NCBI RefSeq assembly: GCF_000827125.1
Contig: NZ_CP010311.1
Location: forward strand, 1,612,001-1,676,000
Reading direction: 5' to 3'
From: Geoalkalibacter subterraneus
Lineage (GTDB): Bacteria > Desulfobacterota > Desulfuromonadia > Desulfuromonadales > Geoalkalibacteraceae
Length of the DNA stretch: 64,000 bases
A program made the translations under genes and the position numbers. The notes beneath the pieces are model-generated. The model was not told the DNA's origin. It did not search any database and was given only the letters and a program-made list of their open reading frames with translations. This document shows, in pieces, positions 22,771-31,774 of the stretch; the first letter of the stretch is position 1; every line of letters begins with the position of its first letter.

Positions 22771-25566
22771 TCACCCCGTATTGCGCAGCCCGGCGGCAAT
22801 GCCGTTGATCGTCGCCGCCAGCACATAGTTGAGTTCATCGTTTTGTTCGTCACGGCGCTTGCGTCGCAGCAGTTCCACCTGGATCAGGCTCAAGGGATCC
22901 ACATAGGGGTTGCGCAGGCGCAGGCTCTGAGCCATGTCCGGAGTGCGTTCAAGAACCGCCTGCTGACCGGTTACCGACAGCACCATGGAGCGGGTGCGCC
23001 GGAATTCTTCGACAAACAGGGTAAAAACCCGCTCGCGCAAAGCGTCATCTTCGACCAGTCCCGCATAAAGGCGGGCCAGGGGCAGATCGACCTTGGCCAG
23101 GGCCACTTCGACGTTGCGGATCATGTCGCGGAACAGGGGAAATTTCTGCATCATCTCACGCAAAAGCGACAGGCCATGATCATGTTTTTCGGCAAAGCTT
23201 TGCAGTGCTTGTCCGACGGAGAACCAGCCGGGAATCATGTGGCGGCTCTGGATCCAGCCGAACCCCCAGGGAATGGCGCGCAGATCGTCGAGGCTGCTAT
23301 TGTCCTTGCGGCGGGCCGGGCGCGATCCGATTTTGGCCAGATCGAACTCCAGTACCGGCGTGGCCTGCTCGAAATAGGGCAGGATGTCGGGATTGTCGGC
23401 AATCTGAGCGCGGTAAAATGAGAATGCCGTGGCCGACATCTCATCCATAGCCTCTATCCATTCGGAGCGTGGTTCAGGATCTACCAGGCCGGGGCGCGCG
23501 AGGGCTTCAAGGGAGGCTGCCGTCATCAGCTCGAGATTGCGCAGCGCCAGGGCCGCATCGGCGTACTTGAAATTGATGACCTCGCCCTGTTCGGTGATTT
23601 TGAGGCTGCCGGTAAAGGCTCCGGCAGGCTGGGCGACAATAGCGCGGTGGGTCGGGGTGCCGCCGCGCCCCACCGTGCCGCCGCGTCCGTGAAACAGGGT
23701 CAGCTTGACGTTGCACTCGGCCGCAACCCGATGCAGGTCGCGATGGGCTTTGAAGATCTCCCAGGTGCTGGTGAGCATCCCGCCGTCCTTGTTGGAGTCG
23801 GAGTAGCCCAGCATGATTTCCTGGTGGCGATCCCAGGAGTCGAGCAGCGGGGTGTAATCAGGGGTCGTCCACAGGTCACGACAAATCTGCGGAGCGTTGC
23901 GCAGATCCTCGATGGATTCAAACAGGGGCACCGGCATCAGTCCCGGGTCTTTGGACTCTGGATCGCCTTTGACTCTGATGCCGCTGATGTTGCACAGCCA
24001 CAGCAGATTGAACACGTCCTCGATACAGGTCGCACCGCTGATAATGTAACTGCGGATTGAGGCCGGAGGATAGTCGCGTTTCAGGATCGCGATCGTTTTC
24101 AGCGTATCCAGCAGCTCCAGGGTTTTCTCCGACGGTGCCCCGGCCAGGACGTTTTCTGTTTGCTCAAGCATGCGTGCACCGGACCCCAGCTCTTCCACTG
24201 CAGCGCGATGGACTTTGGCATGCTGCCGTATATCGAGGGTGTGCAGATGAAACCCGAAGGTCTGCAGGCGACGCAGGATCGGGTCAACGTAGCTGCGCGC
24301 CAGACGTTCGCCGTCATGGGCGCTGAGGCTGCGGCGCACCAGCTGCAGTTCTTCGGTCAATTCCTCGGGGCTTTTGTAGGCCTCGGGATGGCGTGGGTCT
24401 TCGAGGGTTTTCTGCAGGCGATGCAATGCGATGCGCAGAAACTTGCGGTAGTGCTCGCAGTCGGGATAAGAACCGGTCATTGTTGCCGCTTCCGGATATT
24501 TGTGCAGCGCCTGCTCAATGGCTTCCAGCAGCTCCTGCGCAACGCCGACGCGGCAGGCTGAAGCGGTCAGCAGTTCACGCAGCTCCTCCATATTGTCCAC
24601 ATAAATGCGCAGAATGGTTTCGCGGGCCCGCTCCAGCGCGTCGCGGGTAGCGCTCGGGGTGACGAAGGGGTTGCCGTCGCGGTCTCCACCGATCCATGAG
24701 CCGAATCGGATCAAGGAGGGCAGGTCCGCCGGGAGGACCTCCTCACCGTAAACCTCGCTGAATGCTTCGGCCAGATCGCGGTAGAAATCGGGCAGCGGCT
24801 CCACCAGCGATTCCCGGTAATGATCGATTCCCATGCGGATTTCGTCGCCTACGGAAGGCTGACGGCGGCGCACCTCATCGGTCTGCCACAGCGCCGTGAT
24901 CTCACTGAGAATTTCATCCTGGCGACGGGCCGCCTCGGTGACGGACAACGGCAGGCGGTCAAGCTGTTCCAGAATGCGGTCGATGCGGCGGCGTTTATAA
25001 CGCACTACACGCCGCGCCACCTCGGTGGGGTGGGCGGTAAAAACCGGTACCACCTGGATGCATGACAGGAAATCGCGGGCAGCCGAGGTGTCGATACCGG
25101 CATCCTTCATGCGCTGCAGGGTGCCGCGCAGCGATCCCGGCTTGTCGCCGCCGTGCTCCAGGCGGGTCGCGCGACGGCGGCGTTTTCGGTGGTTGGTTTC
25201 GGCAAGGTTTGTAAGTTCGAAAAAAACGCCGAAAGCCTTGATGACCTGATGGGCGTCATGCAGGGACAATTGCGCCACCAACTGTTTGGATTCTTCTTCC
25301 AGCTGCAATTCCTCAGGGCATCCTAAGGCCTCGCCCTGGTCGTTGTTGCACAGCTCGCGATGGCGAATCGATTTTTTGCGCAGCAACTCTTCGGTATTGA
25401 AAATATGCTCGCCGGCCTGCTCGCGCAGTACGACCCCGAGCAGCATCCCCAGGGAGCGTACATCGCGCCGCAGGGGGCGTTCCTTGATATCTTCTTCGTG
25501 AGTGATCAGTTCGTTCAGTCTTTCCGACTGGCTATCGGCTTTCCAGAAAGTGACAGGTTTTTCCAT
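22771..25566 (-). CDS. ppc: Phosphoenolpyruvate carboxylase
   Basis: A 931-residue enzyme that carboxylates PEP to oxaloacetate, replenishing the TCA cycle. The family's motifs are intact: VFTAHPTEVARR with catalytic His179, GGDRDGNPFVT, the flexible loop GYSDSNKDGG, and the PEP-binding FHGRGGTVGRGG. The C-terminus ends AAGLRNTG, the conserved tail. It has no same-strand neighbour close enough for an operon. A hairpin (GGAGGGA...TCCCTCC at about 25630-25650) lies in its leader, without a T tract. Confidence 0.97.
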   Translation of the reverse strand: MEKPVTFWKADSQSERLNELITHEEDIKERPLRRDVRSLGMLLGVVLREQAGEHIFNTEELLRKKSIRHRELCNNDQGEALGCPEELQLEEESKQLVAQLSLHDAHQVIKAFGVFFELTNLAETNHRKRRRRATRLEHGGDKPGSLRGTLQRMKDAGIDTSAARDFLSCIQVVPVFTAHPTEVARRVVRYKRRRIDRILEQLDRLPLSVTEAARRQDEILSEITALWQTDEVRRRQPSVGDEIRMGIDHYRESLVEPLPDFYRDLAEAFSEVYGEEVLPADLPSLIRFGSWIGGDRDGNPFVTPSATRDALERARETILRIYVDNMEELRELLTASACRVGVAQELLEAIEQALHKYPEAATMTGSYPDCEHYRKFLRIALHRLQKTLEDPRHPEAYKSPEELTEELQLVRRSLSAHDGERLARSYVDPILRRLQTFGFHLHTLDIRQHAKVHRAAVEELGSGARMLEQTENVLAGAPSEKTLELLDTLKTIAILKRDYPPASIRSYIISGATCIEDVFNLLWLCNISGIRVKGDPESKDPGLMPVPLFESIEDLRNAPQICRDLWTTPDYTPLLDSWDRHQEIMLGYSDSNKDGGMLTSTWEIFKAHRDLHRVAAECNVKLTLFHGRGGTVGRGGTPTHRAIVAQPAGAFTGSLKITEQGEVINFKYADAALALRNLELMTAASLEALARPGLVDPEPRSEWIEAMDEMSATAFSFYRAQIADNPDILPYFEQATPVLEFDLAKIGSRPARRKDNSSLDDLRAIPWGFGWIQSRHMIPGWFSVGQALQSFAEKHDHGLSLLREMMQKFPLFRDMIRNVEVALAKVDLPLARLYAGLVEDDALRERVFTLFVEEFRRTRSMVLSVTGQQAVLERTPDMAQSLRLRNPYVDPLSLIQVELLRRKRRDEQNDELNYVLAATINGIAAGLRNTG

Positions 25567-25800
25567 GATTGTCCCTCTATAGAGTTCAGGTTATCTTAAT
25601 AGCTTACGATTCGTGATGTGATATGCAAGGGAGGGAATCTTATCCCTCCGTAAATAGTGTTCACGTGTATCGGGTAAGCCTATTTCTGTCATTGGAGTCT
25701 GTGCGTGATTCGGTTGACCGGCTGATGAATGGCGTGACAAGATAGGGGCCCGGTCTTCAAGATATTTCAATACGCCCATTTCAGATCCAGGAGAGTTCCT

Positions 25801-26841
25801 TTGAATATTGAAACGCTTATCGAAAAATCCCGTGCCCAGGAGCCGTTCAGCCGAGAAGAGATTGTCGCCATGCTCTCTTTTCCCAGCGTATCTGAGCAGA
25901 CCATGAGGCTGATGGCTGAGGGATCGCGTATTTCCCGCGAACTGACAGACAATCAGGCCGAAGTCCAGGGACAGTTTGCTCTCAATCTTGCGCCCTGTCC
26001 TATCAACTGCCAGTTCTGCTCCTTTTCGTCCGAGTATGAGATTTTCAGGGAACAGACCCAGATCAGTGCCGAGCAGGCTGTGGAATCTGCCAAGCTGTTT
26101 GACTCCAACCGTGAAAATGCCGCGGTGTTGATGATGGCGACCGCCGATTACGGTTTTGAGCGATTGCTCGAAACCGCCCAGGAAGTTCGCAGGGCTCTTG
26201 ACCCTTCAACTCTTCTGATCGCCAATGTTGGTGATATGAGTCTGGAGAACGCGAAACGAATGAAGGAGAGCGGGTTCCATGGCGTGTACCACGCGGTGCG
26301 AATTGGCGAGGGATCTGCGACCCGCGCCCCCAAAAAACAGAGATTGCGCAGCATCCGCAATTTTCAGGAAGCAGGCCTGATTGTGGGTACCTGTGTCGAG
26401 CCCATCGGGCCTGAGCATTCCAACGAGGAGATCGCTGAGCATATCATGCTGGCCGGCTCCTTCGACCCCGCATTCAGCGGTGCTGCACGCCGCATCACGA
26501 TTCCGGGATCGAAGCTGGAGAAGCACGGCATGATCTCCGAGCTGCGCATGAGCCAGATTGTCGCTGTAACCCGCATCGCCACCCCGCGCAGTGTCACCGG
26601 AAACTGCTCCCATGAACCCTGCAGCCTTGCCGCAGCGGCAGGTGCCAGCCTTTTCTGGGCGGAGACCGGGGCCAACCCCCGCGACATCAAGGAAAAAACT
26701 GAAGAGGGGCGCGGATTGTCCGTCCAAGGGTGTGCCGATCTGTTCCGCGAGGCCGACTGGCAGGTCAGAACGCAGCCGTCTCTTTATTTCAGCAAAACAC
26801 ACAAATGTCTGGCTGATCCGGACATGTCGCTTCAAGTATGA
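25801..26841 (+). CDS. BioB-like radical SAM enzyme of unknown substrate
   Basis: A 346-residue radical-SAM protein starting at TTG 25801 with GGAGAG upstream. The cluster motif is CPINCQFCSFSSEYE (C-x3-C-x2-C). The order of strands and a BATS-like C-terminal part with NCSHEPCSLAAAAGASLFWAE resemble biotin synthase and its relatives. No other biotin genes are near, and the sequence around the cluster differs from true BioB (usually CPEDC.YC). It may act on a different small substrate. Left ungiven a symbol. Confidence 0.8.
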   Translation: MNIETLIEKSRAQEPFSREEIVAMLSFPSVSEQTMRLMAEGSRISRELTDNQAEVQGQFALNLAPCPINCQFCSFSSEYEIFREQTQISAEQAVESAKLFDSNRENAAVLMMATADYGFERLLETAQEVRRALDPSTLLIANVGDMSLENAKRMKESGFHGVYHAVRIGEGSATRAPKKQRLRSIRNFQEAGLIVGTCVEPIGPEHSNEEIAEHIMLAGSFDPAFSGAARRITIPGSKLEKHGMISELRMSQIVAVTRIATPRSVTGNCSHEPCSLAAAAGASLFWAETGANPRDIKEKTEEGRGLSVQGCADLFREADWQVRTQPSLYFSKTHKCLADPDMSLQV

Positions 26842-26968
26842 TGGTGGTTAGTTGGAAAAAGGAAAAAGCGAAGAGGAGAGGATGCAAATTCGAATAATCG
26901 CGGTAAGATTGTGACCGACGGTTCGGAATCTGCTTATTCCGGCTGATATTATTCGAGGAGGATTTTAT

Positions 26969-27373
26969 ATGAAAGACCGATATCTGGTAAAAGTCACGGC
27001 CGTTGCTGCTGCTTTTGGTTTTATGATGCTGTCGGGCTGCAGCGAACGTCAGGAGGTCGCTGATGCCCCAAAAGCTCAGGAAGTAGAACGACGGGCCGAG
27101 AACGCTGCAGCCTCAAGCGATTATGACTCCACGGTTGCTCAGCAGACCTATGAAAAGCATTGTGCCTCCTGTCACCCCAACGGCGGCAATATCATCAATT
27201 CCGAAAAAAATCTCAAAAAAGCCTCTCTTGAAGCCAAGGGAATTGCGACGGCTGAGGATATCGTGAAGATCATGCGTGATCCAGGCCCAGGCATGCCGGC
27301 ATTCAATGAACAAACTATTCCCGAAGATCTGGCACTGGATGTCGGGCGCTACATCCTGGACACATTCAAATAA
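26969..27373 (+). CDS. Mono-haem c-type cytochrome lipoprotein
   Basis: A 134-residue exported protein. A signal sequence ends at LSGC with Cys24, a lipobox, so it is predicted to be membrane-anchored in the periplasm. An Ala/Glu-rich linker precedes one haem site, CASCH, and GPGMPAFNEQTIP supplies a likely Met axial ligand; the closing DVGRYILDTFK helix is typical of class I cytochromes. It would carry one electron in respiration. GAGGAGG precedes the ATG and an intrinsic terminator follows. Confidence 0.92.
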   Translation: MKDRYLVKVTAVAAAFGFMMLSGCSERQEVADAPKAQEVERRAENAAASSDYDSTVAQQTYEKHCASCHPNGGNIINSEKNLKKASLEAKGIATAEDIVKIMRDPGPGMPAFNEQTIPEDLALDVGRYILDTFK

Positions 27374-27380
27374 AATCTAA

Positions 27381-27418
27381 AAATCCCCGGATAAGTTGTT
27401 TTTATCCGGGGATTTTTC
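27381..27418 (+). terminator. Bidirectional intrinsic terminator
   Basis: AAATCCCCGGATAA (27381-27394) pairs perfectly with TTATCCGGGGATTT (27402-27415), with T-rich sequence on the right and A-rich on the left. It separates the convergent cytochrome and tatD genes and can end transcription from both sides. Confidence 0.92.
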
Positions 27419-28806
27419 TATCCTACCTCGTTATATTCCCGGGCGCGGAACATTGCGCCGAGATCTTCCGCCACCCGCCTGCAGGCCTCCACGTCGAGCC
27501 CCGGCACGGTGACTACGCTGGCGGTCACCGATGGGATGTAGCGCAGTGCCTCCCGGATGAAATCCTTGACCCCCTCGTACGCTTTTTCGCCGAAAGTTGA
27601 ATGGCATATCTTCAGGTAGGTTTCGGCATCGGCGGCATTGAGTGAAACCGACACCGCATCGACCAGCCCTTCAAGCTCGGGTAGAGTGTTGCGTTCATGT
27701 ACCAGGTTGGCCTGGCCGTCGGTGTTGATGCGAACCTTTTTCCCCTTCTTTTTCAGCCACGCGGCAACTTCCTTGACCAACTCAAGCCTCAGCAGGGGCT
27801 CTCCATATCCGCAGAAAACCACCTCATCATAGGTGGAAGGATCGCCAATGGCGGCGATGACTTCCTCGAAATCCGGCTCATGCTGAAGCTGAAGAGGGTG
27901 CCCCTTGACGGTGAAATCGCGAAACTTCGCGCAGAAACTGCAGGCGTTGGTGCAGCGGTTGGTGATATTGAGATAGAGCGAGTTGCGGATGGCGTAGGCA
28001 ATTGCGCCCGATTGGTCTACCTGTCCCAGTCCGAAGAGCTTGATGGCGTTGCGGGTGGTGATGCGGGCCACATCTTCAAGGGAAAGGCCCTTGACCTCTG
28101 CCAGCGTTTCCGCTGTGCAGCGCACATAGGCCGGCTCGTTGCGCTTGCCTCGATAGGGCTGAGGCGCCAGGTAGGGGCAGTCCGTTTCCACCAGCAGGCG
28201 CTCGACGGGGATGGCTCGTGCCACTTCCCGCAGCGCCTCGTTTTTCGGGTAGGTCAGAGTGCCGGGGAAGGAGATGTAGAAGCCCATCTCAAGACAGGTG
28301 CGGGCCATATCCGTATCGCCGGAGAAGCAGTGAATCACACCGCCGATTTCCGCCGCGTTTTCTTGGCTGAGGATCTGCATAATCTCCTCGTGAGCATCCC
28401 GGTCATGGATGATCAGCGGTTTGCCCAGTCGTTTGGCCAGGCGAATTTGTTGCCTGAAAGCCTGACGCTGGATATCGCGGGGTGCGCGGTCGCGGTAGAA
28501 ATCCAGCCCGGTTTCACCGATGGCAACGACCTTCGGATCCGAGAGCGCCAGCTCTTCCAGCGCGGAAAGGCCTTCGTCATCGGCCTGAAGGGCGTCGTGG
28601 GGATGAATTCCGACTGCGACAAAGATATTGGCATAGCGCCGGGCCAGGTCGAGGCAGCGGCGGGAACTTTCAATATCACAGCCGACGGTGATCATTCTGG
28701 AGATGCCGTTCTGTGCGGCTCTTTCCAGGACTTCATCGAGATCGGCTGCGAACTTGCCGCCGTCGAGATGAGCGTGAGTGTCGACCAGGGTGGATTTCAG
28801 GGTCAT
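27418..28806 (-). CDS. TatD metallonuclease fused to TatD-associated radical SAM domain
   Basis: A 462-residue two-domain protein. Residues 1-257 are TatD: VDTHAHLD, the GIHPHD loop, IGETGLDFYRD, IHDRDA, HCFSGD and the metal-binding ETDCPYLAP. Residues 270-462 are a radical-SAM domain with CTNACSFCAKF (C-x3-C-x2-C) and GYGEPLLRLE. In many bacteria the second is a separate gene next to tatD. TatD is a 3'-5' exonuclease linked to DNA repair and turnover; the radical-SAM partner's substrate is unknown. ATG 28806 is preceded by GGAGAAAG. Confidence 0.92.
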   Translation of the reverse strand: MTLKSTLVDTHAHLDGGKFAADLDEVLERAAQNGISRMITVGCDIESSRRCLDLARRYANIFVAVGIHPHDALQADDEGLSALEELALSDPKVVAIGETGLDFYRDRAPRDIQRQAFRQQIRLAKRLGKPLIIHDRDAHEEIMQILSQENAAEIGGVIHCFSGDTDMARTCLEMGFYISFPGTLTYPKNEALREVARAIPVERLLVETDCPYLAPQPYRGKRNEPAYVRCTAETLAEVKGLSLEDVARITTRNAIKLFGLGQVDQSGAIAYAIRNSLYLNITNRCTNACSFCAKFRDFTVKGHPLQLQHEPDFEEVIAAIGDPSTYDEVVFCGYGEPLLRLELVKEVAAWLKKKGKKVRINTDGQANLVHERNTLPELEGLVDAVSVSLNAADAETYLKICHSTFGEKAYEGVKDFIREALRYIPSVTASVVTVPGLDVEACRRVAEDLGAMFRAREYNEVG

Positions 28807-28893
28807 GCGGCTTTCTCCAAAAACAAGGGGCGCAGAAGGCGCCCCCGTGATTCGTTCGATTTTCAGGACGGGCACCATTTGGGTGCGCGGTTT

Positions 28894-30426
28894 CTACTCC
28901 CGCTCTATACGCGGAAACAGGGGCGCTGCTTTTTCGATTTTCGTTCCGGCGTTCAAACCGCCCCAGATATCGCGTCCGCGCAGCTTCGGATCGTTCGGGT
29001 CGCAGCCGAGGATGTCGAGAATCTTCTCGGAAGTGTCCGGCATGAAAGGGGAAATCATCAGCCCAATGATGCGGCTGGCCTCCGCCAGGTTGTACATGAC
29101 CGTTGCGAGGCGTTCGCGGTCGGCCGGATCTTTGGCTAGAACCCAGGGTGCCGTCTGATCGATGTAGCGGTTGGCGGCGCTGATCAGCTCCCAGATGGTC
29201 TGCAGAGCCTTGTGAAAGGCCAGATCGTCCATGTGGCGATCAAGCGTTAGCAGGCTGTTGGGGAAGCGCGCGACGAATTCGCTGTCCATATCGTCTGCCG
29301 CGGCCGGCGGCGGCAGTTCCCCGTTGAAATATTTGTTGATCATGGCGGTGGTCCGGCTCACCAGGTTGCCCAGGTCGTTGGCCAGATCCGAATTGATGCG
29401 GTTGGTCAACGCCTGGTGGGAGAAATCACCGTCAAGGCCGAACGGCACTTCGCGCATGAGAAAGTAGCGGATGGCGTCCACGCCGTATTTGTCCACCAGC
29501 ATGTTCGGTTCCACAACATTCATCAGGCTTTTACTCATTTTCTGCCCTTCGACTGTCCACCAGCCGTGAGCAAAAACTCTTTTCGGCAGGGGGATGCCTG
29601 CGGCCAGTAGGAAGGTGGGCCAGTAAACGGTGTGAAAACGCAGGATGTCCTTGCCGATCATATGAACATCGACCGGCCAGAACTTGCTGAAGTTTCCGTC
29701 GGGATCATCAGGGTAGCCCAGCGCGGTGATGTAATTGGAAAGGGCGTCGAACCACACGTAAATCACATGTTTGTCGTTGCCGGGAACCGGAAGTCCCCAG
29801 GAAAATGTGGTGCGAGAGATGGACAGATCGCGCAGTCCCTCGCGGACAAAGCTCAGGATCTCGTTGCGGCGTGACTTGGGCTGGATGAAGTCGGGGTTTT
29901 CCTCGATATGCTTGAGCAGAGCATCCTGGTACTTGCTCATGCGGAAGAAATAGGATTCTTCCTTGAGCTTTTCCGTCGGACGGCCGCAATCGGGGCAGCT
30001 GCCGTCCATCAACTGGGTTTCGGTCCAGAATGTTTCACAGGGAGTGCAGTACCAATCTACATACTCGCCGAGATAGATGTCCCCCTTGGATTCGATGATT
30101 TCAAAGAGCTTGTGAACCCCCTTTTTGTGGCGCTCCTGGGTGGTTCGGATGAAATCGGTGTGCGAGATGTTGAGCCGCTCCCACAGGGCCTGAAAGCGTT
30201 TCACGACCCGGTCGGCAAGCTCGTTGGGTGTTTCTCCCTTGGCTTGAGCCGCCTTTTCGACCTTCTGGCCGTGTTCGTCGGTTCCGGTGAGGAAGAATAC
30301 CTCGTGTCCGCGGGCCCTCTTATAGCGGGCCATCACGTCGCAGGCCAGGGTGGTGTAGGCGTGACCGATGTGAGGAACGTCGTTGACGTAATAAATGGGA
30401 GTTGTGATGTAAAATGGCTGCGGCAT
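28894..30426 (-). CDS. metG: Methionyl-tRNA synthetase
   Basis: A 510-residue class I synthetase that charges tRNA-Met. The HIGH motif reads PHIGHAYTT, four Cys of the zinc knuckle appear in CTPCETFW and CPDCG, and KMSKS is exact in GQKMSKSLMN. The anticodon-binding helical domain ends the protein; the C-terminal tRNA-binding OB module found in longer MetRS is missing. Two ATGs six bases apart are possible; ATG 30426 is better spaced from AGGAG. It lies in the tmk-holB-ricT-metG-tatD run. Confidence 0.96.
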   Translation of the reverse strand: MPQPFYITTPIYYVNDVPHIGHAYTTLACDVMARYKRARGHEVFFLTGTDEHGQKVEKAAQAKGETPNELADRVVKRFQALWERLNISHTDFIRTTQERHKKGVHKLFEIIESKGDIYLGEYVDWYCTPCETFWTETQLMDGSCPDCGRPTEKLKEESYFFRMSKYQDALLKHIEENPDFIQPKSRRNEILSFVREGLRDLSISRTTFSWGLPVPGNDKHVIYVWFDALSNYITALGYPDDPDGNFSKFWPVDVHMIGKDILRFHTVYWPTFLLAAGIPLPKRVFAHGWWTVEGQKMSKSLMNVVEPNMLVDKYGVDAIRYFLMREVPFGLDGDFSHQALTNRINSDLANDLGNLVSRTTAMINKYFNGELPPPAAADDMDSEFVARFPNSLLTLDRHMDDLAFHKALQTIWELISAANRYIDQTAPWVLAKDPADRERLATVMYNLAEASRIIGLMISPFMPDTSEKILDILGCDPNDPKLRGRDIWGGLNAGTKIEKAAPLFPRIERE

Positions 30427-30441
30427 GCTCATAATCTCCTG

Positions 30442-31740
30442 TTACTGGTCTTTTTTCCGGGGGCGGCGACGCGGTCGGCGTTTTTTTTCGCCGCTGCGCG
30501 GTTTGGCGGGCTGTCCCTGCTGGCCGGGTTGGCCGCCTTTCTGCTGTTCATCCCGGTTGGGTGTGGAATCGGCTTTGACGGATTTTTCAGGACGGCGCTT
30601 TTCCGGTTTGTCTGCAGACTCCTGTCTGGGTTTGGCCGGTGCGGATGGATTTTCCGCGGAGCGTGAAGTGTCCTCTTTTTTTCTGCTACGTCCGCGGGAC
30701 GACCGTCCACGGCGCTTGCGCTTGCTCTTTTGTTCAGAGCCGGCATCGGCGGGCCCTTTCTGCTCCGGCTTTCCGCCTTTTTCCTGATCTATCTTTTTCT
30801 CCTGATCAGGTTTTGGTCTGCGTTGTTCCTTTTCCTGCTTGCCGTCCGGGCTCTTGAGCGCCGGATGCAGTGGAATTTCCTCAGCAGCCGGGGGGGAGGC
30901 GTCGGGGATTTCCCCCAGTTCGATATCGCGAGCGGTAAGAACAGCATCCTTCCCATCGTCGAGGCGCACTTTAACTTTACCGGCAAAAATATCGACGCTC
31001 AACACCATCGCCTCGCGCTTGCCGAGTTTGATGATGCGGCCGATTTTAGGCATTCTGCGCTTGAGATGGCAATAAGTTTCGTATTCATAGCCGAGACAGC
31101 ACAGCAAACGACCGCATTGCCCGGAGATTTTTCCGGGATTCAGGGCCAGCCCCTGCTCTTTGGCCATTTTGACGGAAACCGGATTGAATTCACGCAGGAA
31201 AGTGCAGCAGCACAGCTCCCGTCCGCAGACTCCGACTCCGCCGAGCAGTTTGGCTTCGTCGCGCACGCCGATCTGGCGCATCTCAATGCGGGTGTGAAGA
31301 TTGTGGGCCAGATCCTTGACCAGTTCGCGGAAGTCGACGCGGCCGTCGGCGGTGAAATAAAAAATGACCTTCGATCCTTCAAAAAGGTACTCGGCCCGAA
31401 CCAGCTTCATGTCCATGCCGCGTTCTTCGATGCGCTTTTTGCAGTACTCAAAGGCCTGCTGCTCCTGATCCTTGTAGCGGGCGTCGATGGCCAGGTCTTC
31501 GTCTGTGGCTTTGCGCAGAACCTTTTTGAGCGAATCGTTGAGGTTTTCCGGGGCAACCTCGTGTGGAGGTGTGACAACCAGGCCCAGGGCGCGGCCACGT
31601 TCGGTTTCGACCACAACCTGATCGCCTTTGCTGAGTTCAAGATCGCCGGCGTCGAAATCGTAAAGACGGCCGGCATCGCGGAATTTAATTGATAAGACAC
31701 GAATCATGGTGGTGGATGTATTTCCTGTCACAGAAGTCAT
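30442..31740 (-). CDS. ricT: PSP1-domain protein (RicT/YaaT-like) with long basic tail
   Basis: A 432-residue protein. Residues about 12-265 form the PSP1/RicT core, including the Cys-rich segment CGRELCCCTF...GQCGRLLCCLGYE that in B. subtilis RicT binds an Fe-S cluster with RicA/RicF. Residues 290-432 are a low-complexity tail dominated by Lys, Arg, Glu, Pro and Gly, ending KKRRPRRRPRKK; this is likely disordered and RNA-binding. RicT guides RNA processing by RNase Y in Firmicutes; the role in this lineage is not shown. ATG 31740 has AAAGGAT upstream; a second ATG at 31707 fits the PSP1 start. Confidence 0.82.
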   Translation of the reverse strand: MTSVTGNTSTTMIRVLSIKFRDAGRLYDFDAGDLELSKGDQVVVETERGRALGLVVTPPHEVAPENLNDSLKKVLRKATDEDLAIDARYKDQEQQAFEYCKKRIEERGMDMKLVRAEYLFEGSKVIFYFTADGRVDFRELVKDLAHNLHTRIEMRQIGVRDEAKLLGGVGVCGRELCCCTFLREFNPVSVKMAKEQGLALNPGKISGQCGRLLCCLGYEYETYCHLKRRMPKIGRIIKLGKREAMVLSVDIFAGKVKVRLDDGKDAVLTARDIELGEIPDASPPAAEEIPLHPALKSPDGKQEKEQRRPKPDQEKKIDQEKGGKPEQKGPADAGSEQKSKRKRRGRSSRGRSRKKEDTSRSAENPSAPAKPRQESADKPEKRRPEKSVKADSTPNRDEQQKGGQPGQQGQPAKPRSGEKKRRPRRRPRKKDQ

Positions 31741-31774
31741 AATGGGACGGATCCTTTGCCTGAAAGGCGGGGGT

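Noticed and set aside
27697-29139. A 480-codon plus-strand frame across tatD and metG
   Set aside because: Antisense to two well-conserved genes and crosses their boundary, so it cannot be a gene.
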